A stretch of 64,000 nucleotides of DNA from Sipunculus nudus (taxonomy: Eukaryota; Annelida; Sipuncula; Golfingiida; Sipunculidae), in contig CM049318.1 in the NCBI GenBank assembly GCA_026874595.1, positions 27,182,956-27,246,955 of the forward strand. The letters run 5' to 3'. Below, one piece after another: positions 11,442-22,900 of this stretch (positions are counted from its first letter, which is position 1; each line of letters starts with the position of its first letter). The position numbers and the translations under genes are program-made. The notes under the pieces are model-generated. The model was not told where the DNA came from. It searched no databases and worked only from the letters and a program-made list of their open reading frames with translations.

Positions 11442-11511
11442 CACAGAGGGAGTGATGCAATGTTTATACCCGTACCAATGCAAAAATGGGGCCGAAATGG
11501 CACTACATCAA
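11442..11511 (+). CDS. Candidate 70-base exon, unidentified
   Basis: Preceded by GCGATTCAG and followed by the consensus donor GTGAGT at 11512. The frame reads RGSDAMFIPVPMQKWGRNG. Both splice-like borders and the composition suggest an exon, but no partner exons were identified. Confidence 0.22.
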
Positions 11512-11539
11512 GTGAGTTGCGGAACCAGAAATTCGATAA

Positions 11540-11553
11540 GGGGGGGGGGGGGG
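11540..11553. repeat. Poly-G tract (14)
   Basis: Fourteen consecutive G residues on the + strand. Confidence 0.95.
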
Positions 11554-11621
11554 CAAATATAAGGGTCGTAGGTGATGGGTATTATTAAATCTAATTTCTA
11601 AAAAAAAGTTTTGTAAATTTA

Positions 11622-11641
11622 ATATATATATATATATATAT
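11622..11641. repeat. (TA)n microsatellite
   Basis: A TA run followed by degenerate TATGTATA repeats to about 11730. Confidence 0.9.
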
Positions 11642-12169
11642 GTGTTTAGATATATATGTCTATTCATATTTATGTATATATATGTAAATATGTATATTTA
11701 TGTGTGTAAATATGTAAATGTATATATAAATAGATTTTTTTTCAATTTCATCTATTTCGCCATGTTTCCTTATGAGTTAATTATAGGTACACTGGGGAGG
11801 GTATTGGGATTTTGGTTAAACATGCAATGTAAAGAGGGCCGCCATGATAATATGGAGTAAATTAATGGAGCAAAGCTGTTCATTGACATGCTCAGCTTAT
11901 GAATTGGAAAGTAATAAACTGTGGATAACTCAATATCTAACTGCTAGGTAATAAAAAAAGAAATTTTAAAAATGAAAATTTATTACGAATAAATGGGAAA
12001 TGAAATAGATAAAAATGAGAGATGTTTCAGCTCAACTGGTTGGCGCATGCCAAGGGCGGCCCCCTCTGGATCTGTCATTGCATCACGTGAACTGTACCAA
12101 AGAAGACTCACAAAAGCCACAGTTTGTTGCTTTCGCTCTGATAAATATGAATGAAACGACCAAACGGCT

Positions 12170-12480
12170 GGAAAATGTAGACCTTCAGCCCCTTGATTTG
12201 CAAGTTATAAGTAAATGGTCGACAGTGTCGAACGCTTTTTGCAGGTCAATCAATACTTTCTCTGTGTACAACCAAGCATCCATATTGAGCCATATTTTTT
12301 TCAGTTAGGTATGCAAAAGCTGCTTCTGTGGAATAGTCAAGTCTAAGTCCAGATTGCAAACCTATGTGTATTTGTTTAATTGTATTCAAATGTTCGATTT
12401 CAAACTATTCTTTCAATAATTTTAGAAAACACTGGTAGTATGGATACTAGTCTGTAATTCCTTTGTAATTTCTATCCTCT
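12170..12480 (-). pseudogene. Decayed LINE reverse-transcriptase fragment
   Basis: Read on the - strand, 12459-12405 gives NYRLVSILPVFSKIIERI, the conserved N-terminal part of non-LTR reverse transcriptases. Further on come QSGLRLDYSTEAAFAYL (about 12350-12300) and IDLQKAFDTVDHLL (about 12250-12206), the motif A region with the catalytic aspartate. These segments lie in different frames and are separated by stops and at least two frameshifts, so the copy is dead. The motif style is that of CR1/L2/jockey-group LINEs, but I cannot place it more precisely. The downstream catalytic YxDD region is absent, so this is a short fragment. Confidence 0.8.
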
Positions 12481-12486
12481 TTTTAT

Positions 12487-12873
12487 ACGCCCGTCTATGA
12501 CTGGACGTATTATGGTATACCCACGGTCCGTCCGTCTGTCCATCCGTCCGTCCGTTAACCTTTGTCTCGCCGCGATAACTTACCGGGGCTTTGTGGGAAA
12601 CTCATCATAACTGCTTACCAACAGATTAAATGAATCTCGCCCGAGTAAGATTATTTATGAGGTCACTAGGCTACTTTGTGCTGTTGCCGATAACTTACGA
12701 GGAAGAAGATTTGTTTTTATAAATTTCAACACAAATATTAATCAGTATAAATTCTTTCCTTAGTTCGATTTCCAGCAAAATCCATGGATATTTATTGAGC
12801 TCAGGGGTCACCATGCAGACTTTGTTGGCACCATGGTGACTTCCCAAATATCTAATGAATTTTCATGAAAATC

Positions 12874-12948
<75 letters not shown>

Positions 12949-13045
12949 AAAGAGTTTCTCACCTGAATTACATGCTTAGCAAAATTTGTGCATATTTAAT
13001 GAATCCAGGGTACCAGATCCGTATTATGCATCATTTGAGTTGCTC
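12487..13045 (+). repeat. Dispersed repeat family 1, copy B, interrupted by (TA)n
   Basis: Starts ACGCCCGTCTATGACTGGAC, with a CCGTCCGTC array at about 12525-12555 and GATAACTTACCGGGGC. It matches copy A at 8084-8610 in order. A 70-base (TA)n tract (12877-12946) sits where copy A has plain sequence. Confidence 0.6.
12877..12946. repeat. (TA)n microsatellite, 70 bases
   Basis: Uninterrupted TA dinucleotides, among the longest in the window. Confidence 0.95.
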
Positions 13046-14688
13046 TTGTTTTTTAATTGATGTACATCTTCGAAAAGAGGTGCGAAATCAAAATCTACTG
13101 AAACAGATGCATATTCAACTATATATAGCCAACAGGTTATACTTTACGAAAGTGCAACAGAGATGATACTAGCTGCATCCTTCGGGCAATATGATAACAT
13201 GTCATCACTTCTACTTGAATTAGGTATATTTAACTTTTTTTTTATTAATTTCTCAAGTTAGGTGACTACAGTGAGTTATTTATTTTCCAAACCCACATTC
13301 TTGTTTTATTTTCCAAACATTTAAAGATCTCATAATTAAAAGTTCTAAGATTAGTTTTCCAACCTGTTTGTCTGCAATACTGCTGTCATAAGCAACGTTA
13401 TTCCTCACAAAGGAGATGCATATCTCCTTCTCGTTTGCGATTTCTTCTCTCTATACACATGCAGCAACTGGGAATGGATACCTCGTTAGCTGAGACTGGA
13501 ATATCCATGCGGGTATCCGGTATTGTTTTTCCTCCGGCATTGCTTGATTTGACAAGCGGTTTTAAATTTCATAAAGTTTAGGTAAGATACTTTGTACATT
13601 CAAGGAGATGAAAATTCAGAAATACAGGCCATGTTTTCTGATGCAGTCATATTGGGCAATGTCGAGGAGATAATTTCATTGTTATGATGGCATCGTATCC
13701 TTCTAACCATGTTATTAGCATTCCAGCATAAATTTGCTTCGCACCTGCTGTAACAAACCAGAGTTCACATACAAAATCTGATTGCCCCCGGAGGATGGTA
13801 TGCGTTCATTCAGGTACGTGTTTGTGTGTGTGTGTGTTTGTTCACAACAAACCTCGCGTATTTTTAATTAAACAGGATCTCGTGAGTTTTCTCAGGGCAT
13901 TCTTGGAACATCTTCAATGAATATTCACAAATGTGGCTTCACTTGTACACAAATAAACCTTGTAATAATACAAACCCGGTTTTGTGGAGCATCCTACAAT
14001 ATGGACCCCCTCGCATAGCGGAGGCTTGCATTCCTTAGAATGCAGATTTCTAGTGCTGTTATTTCTATCTGACATTTCAAGCGAGTTCACTCTGAACACA
14101 AATCCCATTAAAAGCACTGTTCAGGTCTCGACCTTAGATTTATTTTCTTTTTTTTTTTTGAATGACTCTGGCGAATTATGAGAAAACAGTATTGATTAAA
14201 AAGCTACAATGCTTTAAAGGATGTGGATTAGAAAAAAAATCTAAAGATCTGCATTCATGTGTTAGCACAATATGTTTTTAGATAAAATCGGGGATTTCTT
14301 CCGTGAAATCGAAAAACGCCATTGCTGATCGATACTGCGCATTTCGAGAAGATTGTGATACAAAGTATTTATCCATTTTTTTTTAAATTAACACCGTTTA
14401 GCGCAGTGATCTCTGGTGGAGAACGAGAAGGGTTGAACTTGCACGTTTAGTCACGTTTACGTTATTTAAGTTAAAAGTAATTATGAAGTTTTACCTGACG
14501 AATATATGGACTTACATTTCTTCAGAAAAAAAAATTACACTGAATTTGCATAATTTAATGTGGACACAAATCAGTACACCAATGTATATTATTAAAACCG
14601 CATAGCTATTTTGACCACTTACTTTTGTCAGAAAAGGTGAAGCTCAAAGATTGAAGTACATGTATATATATTACATGTATATATAAAT

Positions 14689-14696
<8 letters not shown>
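13046..14696. other. Non-coding stretch with a small shared motif
   Basis: A ~35-base word around GGAGCATCCTACAATATGGA (about 13986-14005) recurs inverted at about 27500-27530 (CCTATTGTAGGATGCTCC), so it is a small dispersed repeat. No gene recognised. Confidence 0.4.
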
Positions 14697-14738
<42 letters not shown>

Positions 14739-14741
14739 ATA
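14697..14741. repeat. (TA)n microsatellite at the left border of the pogo-like element
   Basis: A TA run ending directly at CAGTGAAACC, consistent with insertion into TA dinucleotides. Confidence 0.9.
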
Positions 14742-15638
14742 CAGTGAAACCTCGTTGTGTCGAAGTCGAAGGGACTGGTGAATTTACTTCGACACAACCG
14801 GAGTTCGAGACAACCGATGATCATTATATTCAACCTTCTTCAGCCTCGGTTGTTATCAATAAATACTGCACATGTATAGGGCCTATATTATATAGTTCTC
14901 ACAAATGTTTTCATGAAAAAAAAAAATTTATATATATATTTTTATAATAAAAAACACAAAAGTATCACCAAAATTAGAAAGTGAAATAAGAGCACATACA
15001 TGTACGTGTATAAATACACCAAAATCATAAAATGATTGGCTCAGATCATTATCAGTTCAGCTATATCCTAGACACTTCAAAGGTAAAGATTGGATAATGT
15101 TCAAGTTAGATTTATCAATAACTTCTCATTAATGCTTTGTCGGCGAGAGAAGAAAGGCATGTTCATGAGTGACTAATTGGCTAAACCAGTAAACAACTGA
15201 CTAGGTATGTCGGCCATCGCGCGTGATGAGAAAGATCCTTACCGGTATAAACGGTGTAACTGGTCATCGCGGCCGGATGTATGATTGTTGGACCGTGCAC
15301 AACTGTTAATTGTCTAAACATTAAAGCGGCATGACCCTGAGTTGACAGAGCCATCACGCTTAATGAGTAATAACCTGGTCGGTAATAATTAATTATGACT
15401 GGTCATCATGGCCCAATCATGATTGACGGGCCCTGCACAACTGTTATCCAATCATGACTTCGAGTTAAGCGATAGAAATATCAGCTGGGGACCAAGAAAA
15501 CACCTCGACACATCTGGTTTTCGACACATCCGACACAAGCGGAGTTAAATTAGTAAGGTTTTAACTATTTTAGGCAGGGCCCCCAAGTTCGACTTCGACA
15601 CATGCGGGAATACGACTTAACCGAGTTCGACACAACGA
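14742..15638. mobile_element. pogo/Tigger-like non-autonomous DNA element
   Basis: The left end CAGTGAAACCTCGTTGTGTC follows a TA tract. The right end GAGTTCGACACAACGA is the inverted copy of the left inner end and runs into TATATATA. Internal TTCGACACA words are frequent. The CAGTGAAACC start and TA target are typical of pogo/Tigger elements of the Tc1-mariner superfamily. The right end lacks the outermost GGTTTCACTG, so it is slightly truncated. The interior has two ~150-base tandem units around ACTGGTCATC (about 15261 and 15401) and no transposase. Confidence 0.6.
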
Positions 15639-15867
15639 TATATATATATACTCCGTGATAAACGTAATTGAACTAATTGTCATATAGTATTTAAAAAAAA
15701 AACGCTCTGTGTTTTTCGAAAGCACCAATCGTTAACAGACTATAGGGCATTTGAGATTTACCAACAGATTTATTGCAAAGACAGATCACAAATATACTGA
15801 CATTTTCTTCAGACTGCTGTGCCCTTCCTCCGGGAAATTGTGTTATTTAATTGTTATTATCGAGCCC

Positions 15868-15933
<66 letters not shown>

Positions 15934-15970
15934 TATAATAATGAAAATAATAATAATAATAATAATAATA
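15868..15970. repeat. (AAT)n microsatellite
   Basis: About 100 bases of AAT triplets with a few interruptions. It produces poly-Asn and poly-Ile translations that are not genes. Confidence 0.95.
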
Positions 15971-17400
15971 TATTTTTATTATTATATAAATATATATTAT
16001 ATATTATATAATTCTGCTATAAGGAATTTTGCTCTGCAATTCCATGACAAAATGAAAAATGGGACCAAAACTCAGACGAATTTAATTTTTTTCCGCCTTA
16101 ATATTATGACAGGGTACCAATTTACGATCCTTCTTGGGAGGATAGACCAATCTGTGAGAACTTCCTGTCCTTTATCTCACTTACCCAGAAAAATAATTAA
16201 GCATCCATTTTATTAGCAAACGTCAAAGACACAAAGCACACACAAGGGCATGACAATCTTTTGTTATATTTACATCAAAACACTTGATTTCTGTTTGTTT
16301 CCTAAATATAATCAATGCCTGTGAATAAGCATTCACAACAATAAAGTCTGCATGTAAACTTGGGTAACCGAGAACATTGTTTGCGTGAGGAAAGGCGTCA
16401 GCAGAAGTGTCCTGAAATTTTGACGTCTTTTGCTCCTGTAACACCTATATACTCATTGCTTGACAACTTAAATTGTAAGTATTTTTGCCCTTATATAAAA
16501 AGTCAAGAATATATGGCGTTGCGTGAAGTAGTTTGTTTCTGATGGCTTAGTTTGTCATGGCTGTCACTCTTGTGCATCACACTCCTTTGCCTTGGCCTTG
16601 TTGCGGAATACACAACGCACAACACAGTTGTAGGAATTACTAGCCCGATTAAATCGAACTCATTTTTTATGCCCTGCCGTAATATATTGAGTCGATAGCC
16701 ATAAAGTGAGTGTTTTCACAATATAAGTCTCAGACTGCACACCACCTAATGCCCATGTAATCGGTGTCAACAGGTGTTAGTACTGTTACTATTAACTATT
16801 ACTCTGTGTCAGCTCATATCTCTGCCATGTGGGCCCTTTTAAACAAAGGCTGTCCTTCCTACGATGGGGGGGGGGGGGGGGGTCGCAGGGAGAAAGCCTC
16901 TTCCTGTGCCCCCCCCCTACATGACCAGTTACGCTTCAGTTGACTAGTGCAACCATGATACCCGGTGGCACCAGTGGACTTGCTTCGTACAACGGGGGTC
17001 TGCTGATTATGCCGGGTTATTTAGACAGCAAGAGTGATTAACCCAACATTTTTAGAGTTCATTTTCAACTTTTAGCATTGGATTTTTTAGCCAGTTTTAG
17101 CATATGGTGTATCCAGTATGAACAAAGGAGAATTTTATCTGATTTCTCTGAAAGGAACACACACACACTTATTGTTCATCTGGTCAGCACATACATTGAT
17201 AGCAAAGACACAACATATTCACATCATACACATACATCATCTATTATGATCAGATAACAGATTAAGAAAACAACTAAAAAATATATGTGTCGACAATGTT
17301 ATTCACACAAATATCAATGAAACAAGACATTAATAATGTCAATATATTAACTGATGATTGAGCAAAGAAATTAACTGATGACTAAGAACCTAAATTTATG
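15971..17400. other. Non-coding stretch with a poly-G tract
   Basis: Poly-G at 16866-16882 and poly-C at 16909-16917. Frames at 16223-16542 lack family signals. No gene recognised. Confidence 0.4.
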
Positions 17401-17577
17401 GACCATGTTAACGCGATATTCTCGCGGGAAATATTGGCATGCAGTGGGTTTCCGCCGGGAGGTCTCATTTCTATGTTACACCGGAAGTCAGACCCCCGTG
17501 GCACGAAGCACTCCAGTAAACAAAATGTAACAAAACTCTGGGTCTCAGTCCCTTGAGTCAGTGAGGCTTCCAGAGAG
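17401..17577 (+). promoter_or_regulatory. Candidate RBM33 promoter and non-coding first exon
   Basis: A local GC-rich island in AT-rich DNA. It contains TTCTCGCGGGAAA (17419-17431, E2F-like), CGCCGGGAGG and CCGGAAGT (17481-17488, the ETS core). Such motifs are typical of housekeeping promoters. The island ends at CAGAGAG followed by GTATTC (donor-like GT at 17578). An acceptor-like TTTATATTTCAG ends at 19902, 53 bases before the RBM33 ATG. The simplest reading is a first non-coding exon here, spliced over a ~2.3 kb intron. This is inference without transcript data. Confidence 0.4.
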
Positions 17578-19269
17578 GTATTCAAGTGCTCATATGACTT
17601 TTTGCCACTTTCCCAACTAGTGGCCTGATTTGATAGGACTCCAAGATAAAACTCCGTATCTTGTTAATAATACAGTTATAATTTTACTAAATTAGAGTTG
17701 AAACCATAAAATGCATACTGACTGCCTTGTCAGGGATATAAGGCCTGCGCTGTTCCATTATGCAGTATTTAGCAGTTGATTTATGTGTAACAGATCTATA
17801 CACCAGGGTAATTGTGCATTTTAGCAGGGTTTTTTTTAGAAGCTTATTATACAATCTTTAAAACAAATTAAAAAAACAAAAGTAATATTCTATAATATAC
17901 AATGGTGTATAATTTTAGAAATTTAAGGGTTATATAATGAAAGTGGTGTTGTTTGAGAGACAAAATATCTCAAAAGTCAAATCTATTGGCTCAAATTTTC
18001 ATCGTATGCAATAATGTTAATCATGAAGTTGATGACCTTGTCAAGAAAACAAGCTACATTTGAGCAGTTTTGCTCATATCTAAAATACATTGGTTATCAA
18101 ACACTGTAAGCCTTTTCTTTTATAACTATACTCTTCTCCTTATTATAGAAAAAAACAAAATTTGGAAATAATGCATTAAACACTCATTTCTGTTGAAAAT
18201 CCAACATATATACATGCATAGGTTTTTTAGTCTTTTGCATATGGGTATAGAATAGGTTTTTTTACATGACATTAATTAACAATGTATGTAATGCATATTT
18301 GTAGTTGTACAGGATCTTGTGTGGTCCTTACAAAGGTATATAGGAACCATGATAATACAATGTAATACTGTGGTTGTCTTTTTGTTTGCAATATTTGTTA
18401 AAGGGGAATTATTGCTGAAATAAAACCTTTGTGAACAAGAGGTCTCTTCATCAAAGTTGAAAATAGTTTGTGTATGTTCCAAGAAAGATATTTTTATTTT
18501 AAGGTCTCTTTGTCGAAGTCAAAGTTGAAAATAGGTTGTTTATGTTCCAAGAAAGATATTTTTATTTTAAGGTCTCTTTGTCGAAGTCAAATTTAAAAAT
18601 AGGTCGTGTATGTACCAAGACAGATATTCTAAATTATATCTAATTTTTCCAGTTGTCTGCCATTGACAAACAATTGTTGTTAATAAGATTTTGTGCACAT
18701 AATATTTGATATAATTTATTCAGTTAGACAAGTACTAATGGTTATACACTGTGCATAGGTCTTATGTATTATGAGATTGTGAAAATTGAACCCTTGTGAA
18801 AGACTGCCAAAGTGGAACTCTGGAAATTAACCCCACTAATATGAAGCCACAGTTTTGATTAATAGGGTAGAAAACCCATGCACTTAACCTCAATCTACTT
18901 TATATTAAAACTGCCAAATTACTATACTGTTTATATGTATTTAATTAAATAAACATAACCACTAATTTTGGTCATGTTACTTGTTAATTATTGTCACTCA
19001 TCAGTCAAGTGACATATTCATATGGCAGCTGTCAATGCAAGTGTTATTGCTTATATCCTTGATTGGTGGTAGGTTTATTTCTTGTAAGATCATGTAATAT
19101 CAACACACTGCTTGTGCAAACAAAGGTCATAGCTTTGAAGGTCATAGCATTATTGAAGGTTAAAAGATTACATGTCACCATCTGGTATGATGTTGCAAAG
19201 ATTGCAAACTTTCACACAAACCATAAGTCAAGGAGCAATGGTCCCACTATCTTTGAACATTTTGGTGTG
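17578..19269. other. Probable 5' intron of RBM33
   Basis: AT-rich, with no coding signal. It contains the tandem repeat at 18441-18631. Confidence 0.4.
18441..18631. repeat. Tandem repeat, ~65 bases x 2.8
   Basis: Units start at GGTCTCTT (18441, 18503, 18571) and contain GAAAATAG...TATGTTCCAAGAAAGATATT. Confidence 0.85.
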
Positions 19270-19277
19270 CTGTTAAT

Positions 19278-19802
19278 TAGTGATGGGCCGATCATTGAGT
19301 TTTATCGAAAGTCAGTCGGTTTGCTGCCACTTTCAAGCGCTCGATTACCAAAGGCAACTATCAATTACACCATAATCATGACTTGGTTTTTTCCATAATG
19401 CTTTAATGGTAGAAGCAAGAATAATTCATTTTTTTTACATTGTATCGCATTTCATATAATGAGTCTGTGTTACCAAATAACTTCTGTATGTAACTAAGCA
19501 CGACACAGTAGATGCGAGAATGTAGAACTTAATAAATTGTGGTTTAATTCTTGATTATTATAATTAATTTAAATGATATTTGGAATAGCATAACTTAGTA
19601 TTTAAAGGAAAATTAAAAAGGCAAGAACTCATATTCTTAAGGTAGAATTACTCAGACATGCAGGCTGGGTTAAATGAAGTACAGTTTCACAAATAATTGC
19701 ATATTCCTTTATATTTATTTCAGAACAGATTAATAATCGATCATCGATCAGTTTGCTCAAACCGATGATCGCTTATGACAAAGGAACCGACTCCCACCAC
19801 TA
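19278..19802. mobile_element. hAT-like non-autonomous element with 8-bp target duplication
   Basis: Left end TAGTGATGGGCCGATCATTG. The right end is TCCCACCACTA, whose reverse complement is TAGTGGTGGGA. The flanks are CTGTTAAT (19270-19277) and CTGTTAGT (19803-19810), a 7-of-8 match. Short TIRs beginning TAGTGATGGG and an 8-bp duplication are hallmarks of the hAT superfamily. The 525-bp body has no transposase. It lies about 150 bases before the RBM33 start codon, in the putative 5' intron. Confidence 0.65.
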
Positions 19803-19807
19803 CTGTT

Positions 19808-19867
19808 AGTATATACCATTAAAACAACATATTTATACCTTAGTATATACCATTAAAACAACATATG
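19808..19867. repeat. Short tandem duplication
   Basis: AGTATATACCATTAAAACAA occurs twice, about 37 bases apart, each followed by CATAT. Confidence 0.85.
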
Positions 19868-19955
19868 GATGCTTTGAATCAACAAATACATTTATATTTC
19901 AGATAAATAGAAGTAACAACCAGTGGTGAACATAAACTGATGTGACCAAGCAACG

Positions 19956-19993
19956 ATGCCAAGAAAGAGGCCAACTGAGGCATCCTGGGATAG
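19956..19993 (+). CDS. RBM33: RBM33 coding exon 1 (start codon)
   Basis: Encodes MPRKRPTEASWD plus two bases of a split codon; donor GTAATA. An in-frame TGA lies 18 bases upstream at 19938-19940. An acceptor-like CAG ends at 19902, so this exon probably begins at 19903 with a short 5' UTR. Confidence 0.85.
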
Positions 19994-22900
19994 GTAATAT
20001 CATCATGTTTATAAATAGAATTTAAAGAGGAATTGAAATTAGATTTGCGTGAAGCAAGGAAAATCACAGTGCTCAAATGCACATACTCATATTTAATTTA
20101 GAGGACTTAATGTCATTTTGTGCTGTAATGATACATCTCCAGATGTCCAATTGTCCATTTATCTGTTTTTTTGTTTCCAAGTACTTGGCTGTGTGAAAAA
20201 CTCTTTGTAATCATGAGAAAATAGTGCAGTCATGCCTAATTTCTGAGATGATACACTGACATTATAGTAATAAGAAAGAAGCTGTCATGCACCTTTTCAT
20301 TATGTCTGTCTTAGAGTTACTTTGCAATAAAAATTTTGAATGAGTAACTGCTCCAGCAAGAAATGTACAAGTCAGTTTTTAGATTCTTTTGGATAAGCTC
20401 TCTTTCAAACATAAAATGAGGTGGCAGTGACATAATAAAAAAAAAACAGCAGTCAAGAAGCAGTTGTCAGTCAGAGCTACTGAGTTTTTAGAAACATTTC
20501 TCATCATGCTTCTCTCTATATATATAATAGTCAGTGTTATAACAGAATATAATGCATGTTTTGTGTTTACTTTTTCATATCATTGATGTGTATTGAGTGA
20601 TAAAATACATGTGTCCTCTTAGGTTTGTTACATTTATGCCATGTATGAAAATTTATGATGAGTCTATTGGTTAAGATATTTCTCACAGTTAAACTATTAT
20701 TGTCATTACAGTGATGATGATTTGTTGGATGATGAATTGTCAGGAATCAACGCATTCTCTGTTAATAAGGTGAGTCACACACACCTTCATGAAGCTTTTA
20801 AAAGTGACCAATCTCACTGTCTTCAAATAGAAAATAGTAAAAAATCATCAAGTTTCCAGATTTAATATTCTGTTAAGCTATATGAAATTACTCTTTGGTA
20901 CCTCTCCTGAAATGCAAGATTAGTTGTTGGAAATGGGAGGTGGAAATGGATAAAAGGAGAATGAGTTTATTGAAACAAAATTTGCTACATTGAAACCTGG
21001 AAATTACAACAACGAGGGAACCTAAATAAATTGGTCACATTTCGGTTGTCAGTATTTTGATTTGATTTTGAAAGTGAGTTTGCTGTTAGGTTAGACTTTA
21101 CTGTGCTTTGAAGTGATTTATAAACATTAGAGACTTTAAGACTTTTCTCATTTATAATCTGTCTTAGACTTATTGCTGCCTTAAGACCCATGGGGCCATT
21201 AAATAAGTGTAGAAAAAAATCATAATGTATTATCTAAAACTTGCCAGTATTCAGAGTTTGGATGACTGCTGCAGATAAAGTTCAGACTCAAAATGATTTG
21301 GTTTTAACAATAAATTGGAATAATAAAATATAAGAATATCACATCAACAGGTGAAGTGTTGGAAAACGGTTGTGCTGAGGTAATATTTAGTAAGGATTCA
21401 GATATCAGTCCAATACAAAATTTAATATTATGAATACAGGTTGATGAAATAGATGAGGATGAGTTACTGGGCACTACAGGAGAGGAAGAAGCCTTGGAAG
21501 CTGACCTGGGAGATCAGGAATCTGCTGTGTAAGTAAACATTTGTAGAATCGCTACTCATAGTTGCAACTTATAGTTGCTGTGACCTTAGTTATAATACTA
21601 CTTCTACTAATAATAGTAATCGTAATAATAATGGTGATATGTATAATAACTTTAATATATAAAGAACCAAAACACCTGAATTGTTCAGGTTTTTCGCTCT
21701 CTTAGCACATTTCTCAATGCATAATGTAATATTTTCTTCTAGGTTGGATGTACTGGACATAGAGGAGACTCTGGATGAGGAGTTTGAGAGTGATGCTGAC
21801 TTAACAGGAAATGCATCTCAGCAGACCTTTGATGTAGGTGTCAGTTACTGTCAGAGCAGATTTAACCCATCCTTGTAATTATACAGATATCAACGTATTG
21901 GTTTTCCTGTGCCTGGTTCCTTCATTTGGAACTAAAAAGATTATTAAAAAATTAGTAACTTTAAATTTATTTTAAGTGTATGTCAGGTGTAGTGAATTTC
22001 TCCAGTGTATTGACCTTAAGTTTACTGTACTTTTGGATCAGCATTAATAAAGCTCTGTTCACTTAAGTCAAATAAAAATATACTGATATTAATAAATAAG
22101 TTGTGGATTTAATTTCATTTTAATGTATATGCATATTAATAAATTTTATATATATTTTTACAAATTGTAATAAATATAATAAATTCATAAGCATAGAAGT
22201 TTCATGTTATTTGGATCAGCTGTAACTTTATTTACTTTAATTAGGCTTTGTTACTTGTGATGGATGTACTTGGTATGACATATCTGTGTAATATTTAGCC
22301 AATATGTTTTAACGTATTCAGCAGACTGAGATATTCATACCAAGATCAAATTTAGGTAATGTGTGATTGGTTATAAGGTCATTTTGATTTGAAAAGACAT
22401 AACCACAATATTTGCTTTTATTATAATTTATATTAATTATAATATGTTTAAAATATATAAAAATATTATTATAATTATTATTAATATTTTTAATTACAGT
22501 ACAGCACACATGATGAGTCTCATCTCACTGCTGAGTCATCACATGCTGAACTAGATGAAAGTCAGGTAAAAGCAGCACTTCATTGACTTACTTTCCAACT
22601 AATCCTCTTCTTGCCAGTTTGTACATATTAACAATAACAGCCTGGGTGCCTTTTAAAGACTTATTTTATCAATTTCACTGAAATCTGATGTAATATACCT
22701 GGTGTTTTAAAAAACTAAGATCAGAATATTATTTCTGTGTGTTGGAGATTTCAACCCTGTTAAATTATATAAAAATATATTTTTATATATATAACTATTC
22801 TAAACCAATGTCACCATCTGGTGGAGCAGTCCCAAACTAAATCCTCAGCCCCCTGGGCCCTTTGGCTATCTGAGAAATCAGCTTGTGTAATTGGATGTGG

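Noticed and set aside
15751-16216. Long frames of Asn and Ile runs
   Set aside because: They translate the (AAT)n microsatellite at 15868-15970.
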